From Phascolomyces articulosus (lineage: Eukaryota > Mucoromycota > Mucoromycetes > Mucorales > Lichtheimiaceae): a stretch of 64,000 bases of DNA. The position numbers and the translations under genes were made by a program. The stretch is taken from contig JAIXMP010000004.1 in the NCBI GenBank assembly GCA_025677815.1, positions 1,674,001 through 1,738,000 of the forward strand, in the 5' to 3' direction. Position 1 is the stretch's first letter, and each line of letters begins with the position of its first letter. Shown piece by piece: positions 12,362 to 24,908 of the stretch. Below the pieces are notes generated by a model. It worked only from the letters and a program-made list of their open reading frames with translations. It had not been told where the DNA came from and did no database searches.

Positions 12362-14440
12362 ATGTCCAGAACATTATTGAAAATAATTGATGAACGACGT
12401 GCTGATTCAATCTCTGATACATTAGCAAAGGAGGAGACAGATCGATTATTGAAGGATTGGACAGAAAGAGATGCGGATGACACCCACCGCTTTTTATTAA
12501 AGTAATACTACTTTTGTTTGATTACCATATAGCTCCTGCAACCATTCTAAAGCATGAATCTATCTGATGAGTTTGTCCTTGTCGTTGGTTATTGATATTG
12601 GTGATAATATTACAACCGGATGGTTATTACAAGAGTAGAAAAGTTCTCATGTTCAAGTGGTGAAAAGTCACAATGCAACTCAAAATAATCCCATTGAACT
12701 ACAGTTACCTGAATCGTTGTTAGCATTATTCAAGAAAACTGCGGAAGTATGTATTTTATCTTGGGGATCCATCTGAATGATATTCGTAATTGACGAACTA
12801 AACTGCTTCATTATTTAATTTGTAGTTGTGTGAAGTGAAAGGAAAGCATGAAGCATTAAAATATTTATCTAATTCTACTCATGAACAACTTCAAATTGAA
12901 GAAGATAAAACCACGCTTCAAATAATTGAATCATGATTTACATGTAAGTTGACAGAAATTGTTCTACTCTACATGTATACCTATCGTTTTGTATTTCATT
13001 CATTGATTATTTTTATGATTATATATTTTCTTCAGAATTAGAAATGTAAGTAAATGGGTTTAGAAAAAAGAAACAACGGGGGTGGACCGGATCCATCGAC
13101 TTTCATCATTATTGGGTATATTGGTTCGTGACACTGATTTGAGCATAAGAGTATAAGTTGTCAAATATATACTGGTAGATAGTATAGGGGGGTTAAAAGG
13201 CTACTTAAATGACTAAAATAGAAGCATGACCACAAAATCGATTAGACAAGCAAATGCGCATGTATACGGCGACAAGGACAAGGCCTCTGGAATTATTGGA
13301 CGAAAGATCGACGTTATTTTAGAGCATCATAAATTCGAACTCTCAGCATCTAAATGGAAGTCTGCTGGTGCTGGCGATAGTTTATTAGATAAGCAACACA
13401 ACAAGAACCACTGTGTACATGCTTGCGTTTTGTTATAAATCTTAAGACTTCCATTTGACAATGATGTGGATGCCAAGGATGATATTACTATATTATCGAT
13501 TGAATGGTAGGTAATGAGTATGTTTCTACATTTTTTTCTACTATAATAAAAAATGTTGCTTAACAATTGGTTATTGTTAATGTCTTTCGGTTTGGAGAGG
13601 AAGGAGTTAGTGGCGGTCAAAAATATGATGGTTATTTCGTGGCTACTTCAGTTGGTGATTTGATCTGTATTTAATCAGAACATTGGATGATCTGATTGAC
13701 TGGTAAAACAATTGCGTTGCTACTACATTGGAAAGTTAGTAAGTTTTATACACTATGGCTCCTGCTTAAAGGAAGATAGGACAATGGCTAATAGTGATAT
13801 TATATGGGAAATTAGAATAAGCATGTGAAATTGCAAAGAATAATCAAAGGTTCATTACAAAGAAAGAGACGGCACGATGGAACCAAAACATTGTCTGCAG
13901 CCGTGTCCTCAACAGCAAATCCTGACGTTTTTTTTTTTTACTCCAACTCACAGTAGATCCAAGTTATTTCCGAAAGGTTCTTCTATTCCTCTCCTCCCTA
14001 GTTTTTTTCTTTTGCTTGTACTGAACCTCTTCTCCATACTCTTAATATACTATCATATCGTTCATTTACTTAAAAAAACTCACTCCCCATTTATTCTATG
14101 TTTCTTTCTGCTATGTATACGATATAATCAGACGATCCTCCTATTCTTCATTCTATTGGTACTTAATTGTCGTTTCTCTCTCTTCAATGTTGATTAATTG
14201 GACAAGGAAAATTTTATATACATGCATACGTTAAAATAACGTACACAGCACAAGTATTGTTTCTCTCTTTTTTACATACTAAAAAATCTGACCTTACACA
14301 TTTTCTCCCTTACCCACCAAACTTCAGGACCGGGAGTAATATTGGTATTTGGATGAAGTAAGGGTACTAAAACTACCGATATCTGAACAACAATGAGGTT
14401 ACAACTTTCTGAGTATCGAAAACCTCTAATTAATAATGGT
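12362..14440 (+). pseudogene. Decayed multi-exon gene of the same putative Mucorales family
   Basis: Protein-like segments occur in order on the plus strand. They are MSRTLLKIIDERRADSISDT (12362 on), IDIGDNITTGWLLQE broken by an in-frame TAG then SHNATQNNPIELQLPESLLA (about 12590-12745), and LCEVKGKHEALKYLSNSTHE (about 12829-12935). Next come ASGIIGRKIDVILEHHKFEL and SASKWKSAGAGDSLLDKQHN (13226-13435), LRLPFDNDVDAKDDITILSI (about 13442-13509), a GQKYDGYFVATSVGDLI piece, and YWYLDEVRVLKLPISEQQ near 14340-14395. Several stops separate them. The GRKIDVI...FEL...KWKSA...LDKQ pattern resembles, from memory, a repeated family of predicted proteins in Mucorales. The function of that family is unknown to me. 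Confidence 0.45.
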
Positions 14441-14828
14441 TTTCTGACACAATGGTATCTTGATAATCTTGGAAAAAGATGATTAGGTAGTAGGTCAGAA
14501 GAACCAAAGACATATTAAGAGATCTTGCTGTTACTGTACCATTAACGGTAATCCTATACTCTTCGAAAAGCCAGCGAAATACGTAAAAGTATAATAATAA
14601 TTCTACATTTTATCTTGTTGAATGTTTCAAAAAAAAGTAGTCAGAGTATATATATATTTAGAATATAATAAGAATATGATATAAAAGGAAAGAAAAAATA
14701 CACTTTGCAGAAGAAATGGAATTTACTGGATGTGTTAGGGATACATTTATATAAAAATTGACCGAGATGTATTATTATCAAAGTATTAGTTTTAGAAAGC
14801 ATTTCTAGGAATGAAATGGAGTTTTCCT
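14441..14828. other. Intergenic stretch 3' of the NPC1 gene, nothing recognised
   Basis: About 390 bp of AT-rich sequence between the decayed gene and the NPC1-type stop codon at 14829. It should contain the NPC1 3' end. No exon seen. Confidence 0.45.
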
Positions 14829-17800
14829 TTACTCATTGCTTGCGTTACTGCTCTGAGAGGAGCGTCTTCTACGGTTCTTTGCCTTTCGTCCTCTACCTTG
14901 TTGACTCTCTTCTGGCATATCCGTAATGAACACTTGATCATAACTTCCTGAATCATCAATCAATAGTCCACGGTTGTTACGTTCCCAGCCAAACCCAGTG
15001 CCATCATCAAATGCTGATAGCATTGACATTCCTTCACCACCAAATCGGCTCAATAAGACGGGTAAAAGAACAAGTCCATGAAGTGCACCAAGGACTACGA
15101 TACTTAAATCTATTTTTAACAAATGATCATATGTTAGAATCATCTTTTTTTTGTTGCATTGCTTTGGAAAGAATATTGGGCGTAAACATATAATCACTTA
15201 CACATGCGGAAATAATAAACTTCAAAAATTTTGGAACGTGTAAATGCAAGAACAATAATGCCTGCGAATTTAGTCAACGTGATACCACAGAATACCTACA
15301 TGGTTGAGGAGATTAGTGCTAGTGGATTAGAAGTTTTATATATAATTATTGCGTTATAAAAGATAAATATCACGTACCGAGCTTCCAACGTCCACCATGG
15401 CTTTACCAGCACGTTCTTCGCGGCTACCTTGAGCAACAGTGAAGCCTCTAGCAATATGGCAACAAAATTCGACACTGATACCCACACAAATAACCAAGTT
15501 GACCAAGCTGACCGCATTCAAGCTTACGTTCCACAATGTCATTACACCCATAACATCGATTAAGATCATAATAACAACAATCATAACGATAATACCAGAA
15601 CGCATACTACCAAGGAGCGAGCTCGTAATAATAAAAATGGCAAGGATAGCCAAACCAAGCAGTTCGAGAGCCATCATGGAAATATATGAATACTGTTCAA
15701 AGAATACATAGAACAAGGAATATGGATAGACATCCATACCAAGACTTTTGCTGAGGCTTTCTGATATGCGTCGTGCGGAAGCTTGTGCTGCAATAAAATC
15801 TTTTTGAGTTCGTAAGGGAGTGTGAAAAGTTCGGAAATGGGATGCTTCAGTGGTCTTGTGTTTACGGTCCACTACAATGGCGTCGCCATAAGCTGCCTTT
15901 CCACTTAATGGACAATTTTCATCGGGTATCATGCTGATCCATATGTCATAAAAGTCCAAAAATTCTTCGCCTTGTGGAAGTGTTTCCATATTGATATCAT
16001 AATCAGGCAAACAGGCAACACAGTTTTTATCATAATCCGGATCACAGGTTTTAAAACCACGTCGATATTCACGTTCCAATGTACTAAAGTATAAACTATG
16101 TTGCTCCTTTCGGTAGCAACAGGTCACACTTGGATCAAGCCAATGCAAAAAGTCATCGACCCAAACACTAGTAGGTTCACCAATATATGATACTTTGGAT
16201 CGCTTGCGTTCTTGCTCAAGAATCGTACCCAAGGAAACAGGATCGCAGGCTGCAAAACGACCACATATCTTTTTCTGAATAGCACGATCTGTCATGTTGG
16301 CATTGCGTACCACAAAGTAAACAGGTGGACCGATGTTGAGGTATTTATCCAAGTCGTCGAAGTATGGTACTAAATAAGAATCGGAGGGTAATGCGATACG
16401 CTGATCTAAGCCTAGAGGTAATTCAGGTACCAAAGCAAGACCGAGCATGAAAAGGCCAAGGAAAATAAGACAAATCACGTATCTCATTCTGCGGTTCAGA
16501 ATAGCAGGTACATAATATTCACGACATAGTGCTTGTAACCAGCCTTCTTTTTCTACTAGTTCTGGAGCTCGAATTCGTATGCATGGCGCACAATCCAATC
16601 GATTTGACTATAGGTAATTTATTACGTTTTTTTTTTTAGTTTGCTCATCCAAATGGGTAGACCTTCTCACTTCACAACAAAAAGCAATGTACATGTAGAT
16701 ATTTACCTCAGTTCTTTTAGCATCCAATGCCATACATGAAACAAAGCAAGTTACTTGCAAAATAAAATCAACGAAAATTGCAATGGAGGCCACAATAGCA
16801 AAGCTACTCACAGCTGGCATTGTCACTAGCGTGCCCAAACTAAAGGCAACGGTTTCACTAAGGGAACTTAGTAAAATACTTGGACCCATTTTACCCAAAG
16901 TTTTAGCTACACGTTCTTCAACTGATTCTTCTTCACCCAAATCTTCCCGTCGAGCATATTCGTGACAAAGAATAAAAATGTTGTCCACACCCACAGCAAG
17001 GACCAAAAAGGGGATGACTTCGGCAATAATTAAAGTCGTCTTTTTGCCTGTCAAAGAAAAGAGTCCCACTGCTGTTGAGACGGAAAAGATGACAATAAGA
17101 ATACCACAAACACCGAGACCAAATTTGGAATCAATCATCAATCGTCGCAAGTTCCATGAACGGAATCGACCCAAGGCAACAGATGCATAGATAAACATGA
17201 CAAGATAACTGATAATCACCGTGAGTGCATCCGTGTTCGAGGATTTGTTGAGTTCTGTTTCCAATGAACCCTAAAAGATCATTCCGCCAATAAAAAAAAA
17301 GATCAGTAATTGTTTTAAATCAAATATATATATTCATCCAATTTAATATATTATTTACCTCAGTAGAGTAAGTAATACGAACGCCTTTCCATTCAGGACG
17401 ATCATTGACCTTGGACAAGATATTACGGAGCAATGATTTTTCCCATTCGTCAGCTTTTGATATCACTGTAGGATCTAAAGAATTGGTAATAACAAATGTG
17501 ACGACGAATGCGCGGGCGCTTAAATAATCTTCTCCCTCATAACCACCAAGAATTGCGGATGGTTTCAATGGTTGTTGGAAATCGGGCAAACAAAGAGATG
17601 GTTGTTCGGCACAGTCGAGCAAATCATCTTTCCAATAACTAGGATCAAAGTTTGCAATATCGCCTTGCCAGTATCCTGTAACAGACTGGATAATACATGC
17701 GTCACCAGTGGGATGAACACATACATCTTGAAGGGTATAACCATGTTCATCCGATTGCATGTGTTTAATTTCTCGCTCCAACTTGAATAGATTCTTGAGA

Positions 17801-19134
17801 CGATCTGCTGAAGCGATGGGCTGCCCTGGTTCTTCGTTGACAACAAAAAGTTGAGTGACTCGATAAAAGGGTGAGAAATGATTATCAAAATATTCCTTTT
17901 CAGCTAATGCACGTGAGGAAGGAGCTACCCAGAGATGAATTGGATCTTGTTCAACAGCGAAATTGGTCCATCCAGCTGAAGCAAGTGTTACCATTACAAG
18001 ACCAAGTATGATCACTAACCATGGATGACGTGCACAGAAGAGACCTTGGCGATAAAACCAGCCTTGTAAGCGTGAGTTGAGCCAATATTGTTTGGGTATA
18101 TGATCTGGATCCAATAAGTTTTCTATTTCGCTTCCATCCGATTCGTCTTCATCCAGTGCGACAGGTTCATATAATCCACGATTTTCTTCTCGTTGCCAAT
18201 TGTATCCAATTCCTTTTTGAAGCCATAAGCCGATACGATGATTACGCGTCAATACAAGTATAAGTACAATCAAAACAATCAAACCATAGGTTGTGACCAT
18301 GGCAAAACTCCAACAGTTTAATAACCCAACACGACATTCAGGTACTTCTCCTGGAGCAGGTTCAAGCAAAGGACAAGTGGCTTCACAATCCACGCATGCA
18401 CATCGGTATTGTGGGTCGGAGTCATTACAAGCTTTTCCATTATCATCATATCGCGTCAATGCATCTCCTACTTTGAGTGGAGGAAAGTCGATTTGGAATG
18501 GACTGCCAAGTCCCAACCGTTTTGTACCCATGTATGATACCATGCCGTGCCAATCTTTTGCACCACCTCCAATAAAGTCCATGGCGTATCCATTACTGGA
18601 TCCAAACTTGATATCTTTGCAACTATCATAGAATTGAGTGCCAAAATTATCGCCGACCCAGTAATCAGCCTGTTGAACGGTCAACTGTTTGTCTTCTTTA
18701 CCAGTGTTGGTGATATTCACAAAAGTGGATTGATTAGGTGAACAAGTGAACGAGCACCAAAACTGTAGGAAATTACTCCAGCATGCAGGACATGATGCAA
18801 CAATCGGTTTTGCCATTTGAACTTGGTTGACAAGTTGGTTAAGTTGTGTTTCGTCGCAACAAGCGGGACCAGTAGCATATTCCGCACCACACGTGTCGAC
18901 AAGTAGCTTTCGAAAAGAATCGGTTTCTGGTTGTACTGCTGGTTTATTATAGACACAATTGACTGGATTGAAAATACCTCCACATTGACCTCGCATGACA
19001 CAATAGCCATTTTCATGAATGGGAGTAGGTTCCATTACTACTTGTTGTCGGGTATCTAAAGAAGCATGCCCTAGGGTTGCATACCACACTATTCCAAGAA
19101 GGATATATAGCGTGAAATGAGGTGTCATTTTCAA
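14829..19134 (-). CDS. NCR1: NPC1/NCR1-type intracellular sterol transporter
   Basis: Lysosomal/vacuolar membrane protein of the Niemann-Pick C1 family that moves sterol out of the lumen through its membrane domain. Five exons (17359-19134, 16707-17270, 15378-16607, 15202-15295, 14829-15109) give 1314 aa, close to the family's usual ~1200-1300. Residues 1-24 form a signal peptide. The Cys-rich N-terminal sterol-binding domain follows ([45 protein letters not shown]). The first internal membrane segment is [19 protein letters not shown]. The middle luminal region contains [20 protein letters not shown]. The sterol-sensing domain starts in exon 2 (about residue 600) with the hallmark [18 protein letters not shown] second RND half ends [24 protein letters not shown]. 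The C-terminal tail is long, basic and Ser/Asn-rich and ends [10 protein letters not shown], without the LLNF-type lysosomal signal of human NPC1. The junction codon of exon 4/5 (atg t|at) restores the conserved RMYL. Confidence 0.95.
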
Positions 19135-20352
19135 ACACGCTTATGTGAAGGGAATAATAAAAATTTTGAAATATAGTTTGTATAAAGATGAATTGACAAA
19201 CGAAAAAAGAGCAAAGGAAAAATGAAAAAGAAACGTCGTTTATGCCTATTTAATCACGCGAGCATTACAAAATTCAGTCTTTTTTTCTTTTGTTCCCGAG
19301 TGACGACTAACCACAAAAAACGTCATTGATACCAATTAAACCTGTTCATCATCCATCCGACATTTTTTCCCTTCCAAAGTAATTACTTTTGTTGTCCCTT
19401 GATATCATACTGTAAGATGCCGTAGCAATGGACGATATCAACATTAAACGTTTGATGTTAACATTTGTTTCATACAGCCGCCACATTATATTGTTTTTAA
19501 TTATAATGCCTATATCAATCTATCAATAATTCATATTGAATTGTTTATATAGTCAAACATGCTTCCTATGATATATATGAGAATATTTTTATTCAGCAGT
19601 TGATATACCTTGCCTGTAGGAGTATATATAAAACATCTCTGCAACAATCATCCAGAGAGTATGCATATATGGCGTAAAAATTGTTACACAAAGCATTGGT
19701 CACAAGAACAGTTACAGTCTGTTTACACCTAAATTTAAAGTTATGTATTTTTAAAAGTAGCATTAATATTGCAAGAACGCCTGTGAGCATGAAATTATAA
19801 AAAAAAAACACTGTTAAACTTAAATTACAAGGAAATTTATCAGAACTACTGCAATATTGTTATGTAGCGCTTGTATGCGAAAAGAGACAAGCCACAAAGA
19901 AGAGATGTGAAAAGTTGCAAAGAGCTGTATTATGTTTGGATCTTGATTCTCTATCTCTTGTAATACGTTCATATACTTAATAATGAATTTTAATGGTAAT
20001 ATATGGTATGTTATTATAGTATAGAATTTAAAACAATATTGGGAATTGAATGATAATAGAGAGCCATCATAATACATGGTATGTTATATAGATTTTGTTT
20101 GTTTAATGATATAAAAATTCAAAATTAAAAATATTTAAGTAATACACTATACAGTTTGTATGGATGTATGTTAAAATATAATAAGAAAAGGTTATATATA
20201 ATATTAAAAAAATTATGCCATACTATAGGTATGATAATATGTGGTGGAAGGCTGCTGTTTTATTTTTTGGGTATAATGAGAAAGATAAGAGGGTAAGTAA
20301 TTTATTGGATAAAATGCTAAAAAAAAAGGTTCCGGCCGACTAAAATAAATAA
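19135..20352. other. Intergenic stretch, promoter side of NPC1 gene
   Basis: AT-rich region upstream of the NPC1 start. Short ORFs here are composed of Tyr/Ile/Phe and look like AT-rich noise. No gene recognised. Confidence 0.45.
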
Positions 20353-20425
20353 TGTTGTACTTTAGAAAAAAAATATTCAAATGTTTGTATGTGCAAAATA
20401 TCCCAAATTTGAATATTTTTCGAAT
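20353..20425 (+). repeat. Dispersed AT-rich repeat, copy 2
   Basis: Same ordered words and orientation as 312-403. Here the copy runs on into further gaatattt/aaatattc repeats to about 20560, which makes a foldable AT-rich block and produces a spurious Tyr/Lys/Ile-rich ORF on the minus strand. Confidence 0.5.
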
Positions 20426-20899
20426 ATTTTTTAAATATCTTTTGAATATATATATTTTCTTTGTATATATTTCTAATATATTTCGAATATTTTTGCTTTT
20501 TCAATAATGAAAAATATTCAGGATATGTTAAAAGTAGAATTTTTTCTGAATATTTATTGAACAGAAACCGTTCAGACTTATATTTATATATTATGTCAGA
20601 GATATCCTTCACCCTTCCTTTTTAATTTTCATAGGGGTATTATATGATTCAACAGTGTATGTTGATCTTATCGTAGCTTGGATTGTTTTTTGACAATGGA
20701 AGATAAACCACTTTTCTAAAATTTAAGCATGAATTTCTATATGAAAACATAAAACACGATTAATATCAGTCAAAACCGAGCAAGCTAATACTAGAAACTT
20801 CAATACTATTACCCTCAAAGTGATCGTGGATTCAACTGTAATAAGAAGATTAAAGTAATCGCGATGACTACATGGAATATAGAAGATAGACAGTGGAAT

Positions 20900-21310
20900 C
20901 TTTCTACAAATTGTCTCGTATAAATCTAAAAGGGTGTATTTTTGAACCCTATGATGATACTAATATTCTTACCAGAAGTTGGAAGAATTCTTTCATATTT
21001 ATTATTATTTCCAATATTTCTGGTTATATACCTTCAACCCAAACTCCTATCACTGATATATCTTCGTTATCATACCCATCCTTGATCATCTTGTCAATCG
21101 AATCCTTTAACTTATTGCCCAACTTTACGAAATCCGCTCGAGAACCATCAATTACTTTCATGGGCGATTTAAACTCCATGCTTTGGTCAGCCACCGTGAT
21201 CTTAAACCACTGGTGGTAGATCAGCAAAACGACCACCTTTTTTTTTTCTTTTTTCCTTCTTTACTAACGGTACGTCTTTATGTTGAACTAATCGTTTGAC
21301 CATCATTTCT
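20900..21310 (-). pseudogene. Fragment of the same putative Mucorales family
   Basis: A minus-strand segment reads DQSMEFKSPMKVIDGSRADF, VKLGNKLKDSIDKMIKDGYD, then NEDISVIGVWVEG before a stop near 21024. Upstream of it (about 21310-21240) a second frame reads MVKRLVQHKDVPLVKKE and enters a run of A that puts it out of frame. The pattern I/VDG-R-DFVKLGN.LKDS.DK.I.DG...V.G..VEG again recalls the repeated Mucorales predicted-protein family. It is a fragment only, with no complete gene. Confidence 0.4.
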
Positions 21311-23370
21311 ATATATATACGAGTAAACGAATATGTGTGTAAATACTAATTGATATTTGTATAGAGTGCATCATACGTTGAAAAAAATAAATAGAAAATT
21401 TTGAATTAATACCTTTTTTGTTGTAATTATTCCTGTTTCTTCGAGGATTTGTAGAAATATAGGATAAATTGTATCAATTGTAAAAGAGGATGAAAGTACA
21501 TTTTAGATATATATATTAGCACTCAAACTCATAATTCAATTCAGAACGACCTCTTCGAATATATAAAGTGCTTACAGCTGTTACACGATGAATTCATATT
21601 ATATACATTCATTATAATCAGAATAATCAAAAGAGGGAAACAATGCTATCTTCTTACATTGTTCTATATCTTTTCGTTCGGACTACGCTGTTATTTTAGT
21701 TCGTTTCATAGACTACAGAACTAAAGAAAACATCATATATCACTTGTTTTCTTTTGTTTTCCCCACTCCCTGTGGGTATCCTTCCATATTATCATTCATT
21801 AATTTTCTTTTACCATGGCTCAAAACATACATCAATATGTAATACTTACCATGAGTTGAATATATCATTTAATAATTGGAGCGTCAGTTCATCAGACAGT
21901 TTGGTGTTTTCCTTCATACCATTCAAATTGATATACAATATTACTATTGATTTCAAGTAACGGAGTAAATAAGCATGATAAAAAACTATTAATTCTAAAT
22001 AGATAAAGTAACGACTTACTAAAAATCCAAAACTATATCAATGCTTTCTTGGGTATCTTTGGGTATTTGCTGCTTATTTTGAACTGCTGTTTGAGTTAAG
22101 CTTGTAACTTTATGTATGGTGCATTGGGTAGTATGTGTCTATGAACGCTGTCTCCACATACAATTATTGTCATACCTGTGAGATTGGATATACCAAACAA
22201 GGTATATCCAAGATGAGATGACAAAATAATAATAAAAAATAAGAAAGAAAAGATATGCCAAGCCCATCTTGATGAATGGAATAAAAAATAGTAAGAGTTT
22301 TTCACTCGTCATCAATCTTTGTCATTAACATGCACACAACAAGTAATAGATTATTAGCCACAAACCTCCTATGATCAAAGAGTATAAAGGGACACCAATT
22401 TTATTATATATAATTATAGTCATCTTTTATTATTCTTCTTATTAGGCAATGGACGTTTATCAGCCTCAACGTACCACTTTTATTGTCTCATTTTTTACTA
22501 TAACCTTTATTTTTTACAATTATGATGTTATGTCATTCTGGGCTATGCGTCCTGAATTCACTTTTGCAAGCGAATGTATTTTAGGGCATTCAACACCCGC
22601 AAATGCATTCAAATTTTCAACCTTTCTTTTTACATAAAAATCTTTTTCACAGCATTTATATACATTTATAAACCATTTAAACACAATAACGGATATAAGA
22701 GATGGTCGTAATGATTAAGGAACAAAGAGTATATTACCGTTTTGATTATAATATTGCTGCTATTTTATATATGGCTGACGGGTGCTGGATGAGAAAGGTC
22801 GTGACAGTTATTTGGTATTGTTGGAGAAGAAGGAACCTGATGATTAATATAATGAATTCGAGTAGTCGATAATAACATTATACATTTGCGACTTCATATT
22901 ATTGTTAACTGTTAGATAATATGCAATAAATAATTGAACCATTTTTGACGTCGTCATAAATAGTCTAAAGTTTTGGATCATATCATATTATAGAGACAAG
23001 TAATCTGAAAAGTGCTTTATTATACTGGTGATGGATATTATTTGTAATTGGGTTTCTCTTGGAAGTATATATTGTTAAGAAATGAACTTGACAATCGATC
23101 CGAACAATTATTAAATATCCTTTATAAAATGGAACCATATTTTTTCCCTTGCTAATTCTTATCGTTTATTGCGGAAGAAAACTATAAGATTAATCCAACA
23201 ATTTCCTACAATTAGTTTTAACTTCGTGAAACCTATGTTTTCATACTACTATATTGGACAACAATAGTGATCTCCTATTTCCACCCATAAAATACATAAC
23301 TTCTGTATGGTATCATAAAACTCGGTTCCGGTTGAATCCATGCTAGTGTAAAACGTTCAAATCAAGGGAC

Positions 23371-23610
23371 ACAGCATTCAGAGACGAGGTAGAAATTAAT
23401 ACAAGGAGAGCTTTGAGTCGAAAAGAACATCCCGGAGGCAAGTACACTGGTCATAACAGTGAATCACCACCGCTTGTAACCATGACAGTCAGCGAAAGTC
23501 AAATTGCACTGCTCACCTTTGGTACACATTAGCCTGTCAAAGATGATTTATCACAAATAGATATTATGGGATACATTCCTGTTCGTACACAAAAAACGGC
23601 CAAGGATTAA
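23371..23610 (+). pseudogene. Open-frame coding relic with one in-frame stop
   Basis: Eighty codons read TAFRDEVEINTRRALSRKE, HPGGKYTGHNSESPPLVTM and TVSESQIALLTFGTH, then TAG at 23530-23532. The same frame continues PVKDDLSQIDIMGYIPVRTQ KTAKD to TAA. Composition is protein-like, unlike the AT-rich surroundings. I do not recognise the family. Most likely a decayed exon of a mobile or repeated gene. Confidence 0.35.
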
Positions 23611-23934
23611 AGGGAAGAAAGAAAGAGTGAAAATGAATCAGCGATTAGATAATCTTGTGATAATCACCCAAAAGAGAAAATCATTTCTGTTTTTGGAAAC
23701 TCTCTTTTAGCCTTTTGACAACCTCTTACTGAATGAAGTATATAGGTACATTTTCGTTGAGTGCTGTTTCTTGATCCTCTATTGCGATTACAGCCATATA
23801 TAATGGTCTCCGGTTAAATTTACACCTTTTAACTTTCAACCCTCATTAAATTCGTAACAAATCGAACCATCAAAAACACAAATATACTAAGGAATACCAG
23901 TAACAATGTTCTTGTTAATTTTTGCAACCCTTTA

Positions 23935-23987
23935 TTTTCACCCAAAAATTTAGGGTTTACTGTGAAATTTACAGGGGACCACTGTAC
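23935..23987. mobile_element. Possible Tc1/mariner-type terminal sequence (solo end)
   Basis: Read on the minus strand this begins TACAGTGGTCCCCTGTAAAT and continues through TTCACAGTAAACCC and a TTTTTGGGTGAAAATAAAGG stretch. That is the CAGTGG...CCCTGTAA style of many fungal Tc1/mariner ends, starting with TA. I found no matching inverted copy within a few kb, so it is a solo end at best. Confidence 0.25.
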
Positions 23988-24089
23988 ATCAATACGTTAA
24001 AAAACTTATAAACGTGGATGTGGATCTATTATATCTGTGTTATAGCTGTTGTATGCAAAAGGTAAAGCTTGTTGTGCAGTCCATGGATC

Positions 24090-24117
24090 ATTATTATTAT
24101 TATTATTATTATTATTG
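24090..24117. repeat. (ATT)n microsatellite
   Basis: Uninterrupted ATT trinucleotide repeat of about nine units. Similar ATT/AAT runs occur at about 41437-41464, 43999-44022, 50078-50102, 55160-55193 and 55556-55588. Confidence 0.9.
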
Positions 24118-24630
24118 AAAAAATATAATGAAACAAGATTTTTTTATGATATTTTACATAGGAATTAGTTTACCCAATATATCTTGGGTCACCCGTATGT
24201 GAAAAATGGGAAACGACTAGGGTGTTTACACAAGTTACAAAGGGTTAAAAATGTCAAAAATGTCAGAGTCATCGGAATTGAAATCATGTTTTCTGATAAC
24301 TTGCAGAAAATTGAGGAAAAGGAATGTAGAACATCATACTAACTATCAATGTTTATAAATAAATACTCGAATAAATGAGCCCCCTCCGCTTCGCTTCGTG
24401 TCATTTAACAGGTTCGCGCCGCAAGGGATGTATCCTCCCTTTGACCCCTTAAGATGAAGTAAGCCTCCATACCCCCATTGCAACCATGTTCAGAGTAGTA
24501 TAAGTATAAGAGGTGTTTTGTTCAAAGCCATATATTTATTTTGTGTGTTCAAAACTTAATTTTTGTTTTGTATGTTCAAGTTTCATTTTGAAGTGTAAAC
24601 TCAAAGCTTTATATGTATGTTATTATTGCT

Positions 24631-24679
24631 GGAAAAAAATGATGACAACTCGCTTCACAAGTTGTCATCATTTTTTTCC
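24631..24679. repeat. Perfect 20-bp inverted repeat with 9-nt loop
   Basis: ggaaaaaaatgatgacaact (24631-24650) is followed by the loop cgcttcaca and then its exact reverse complement (24660-24679). It could be a hairpin RNA, a MITE core or a terminator-like structure. No gene overlaps it, and the nearest gene, a phosphatase, ends at 24909 on the other strand. Confidence 0.8.
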
Positions 24680-24908
24680 TTTTCTTACCATGATCTAAGC
24701 CTAAACCCTATGTTAGTTTCATATCAAAGCTATCGATAGAGATATAGATATGGATGTAGCTAATATACTAGTTATTTATTATCCCTGGGAAAAAAATAGT
24801 GACGAGAGTATATAATAGCAACAAATTTTGAATTAATATATAGTACTTTTATACTATTAGGGATACCGAATTAAAAGATGTAATAAAAGAGTATATAAAA
24901 AGTTTTAT

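Larger units (their letters stand above)
21311..24908. other. Gene-poor stretch with relics and repeats
   Basis: No intact gene. It contains a coding relic (23371-23610), a transposon-end-like sequence (23935-23987), an (ATT)n microsatellite (24090-24117), an unusually GC-rich patch (about 24375-24490, with ccgcttcgcttcg and cctttgacccc words) and a perfect hairpin (24631-24679). The rest is AT-rich. Confidence 0.5.

Noticed and set aside
20340..20612. Minus-strand ORF rich in Lys, Tyr and Ile
   Set aside because: It is produced by the gaatatt repeat block and has no family character.
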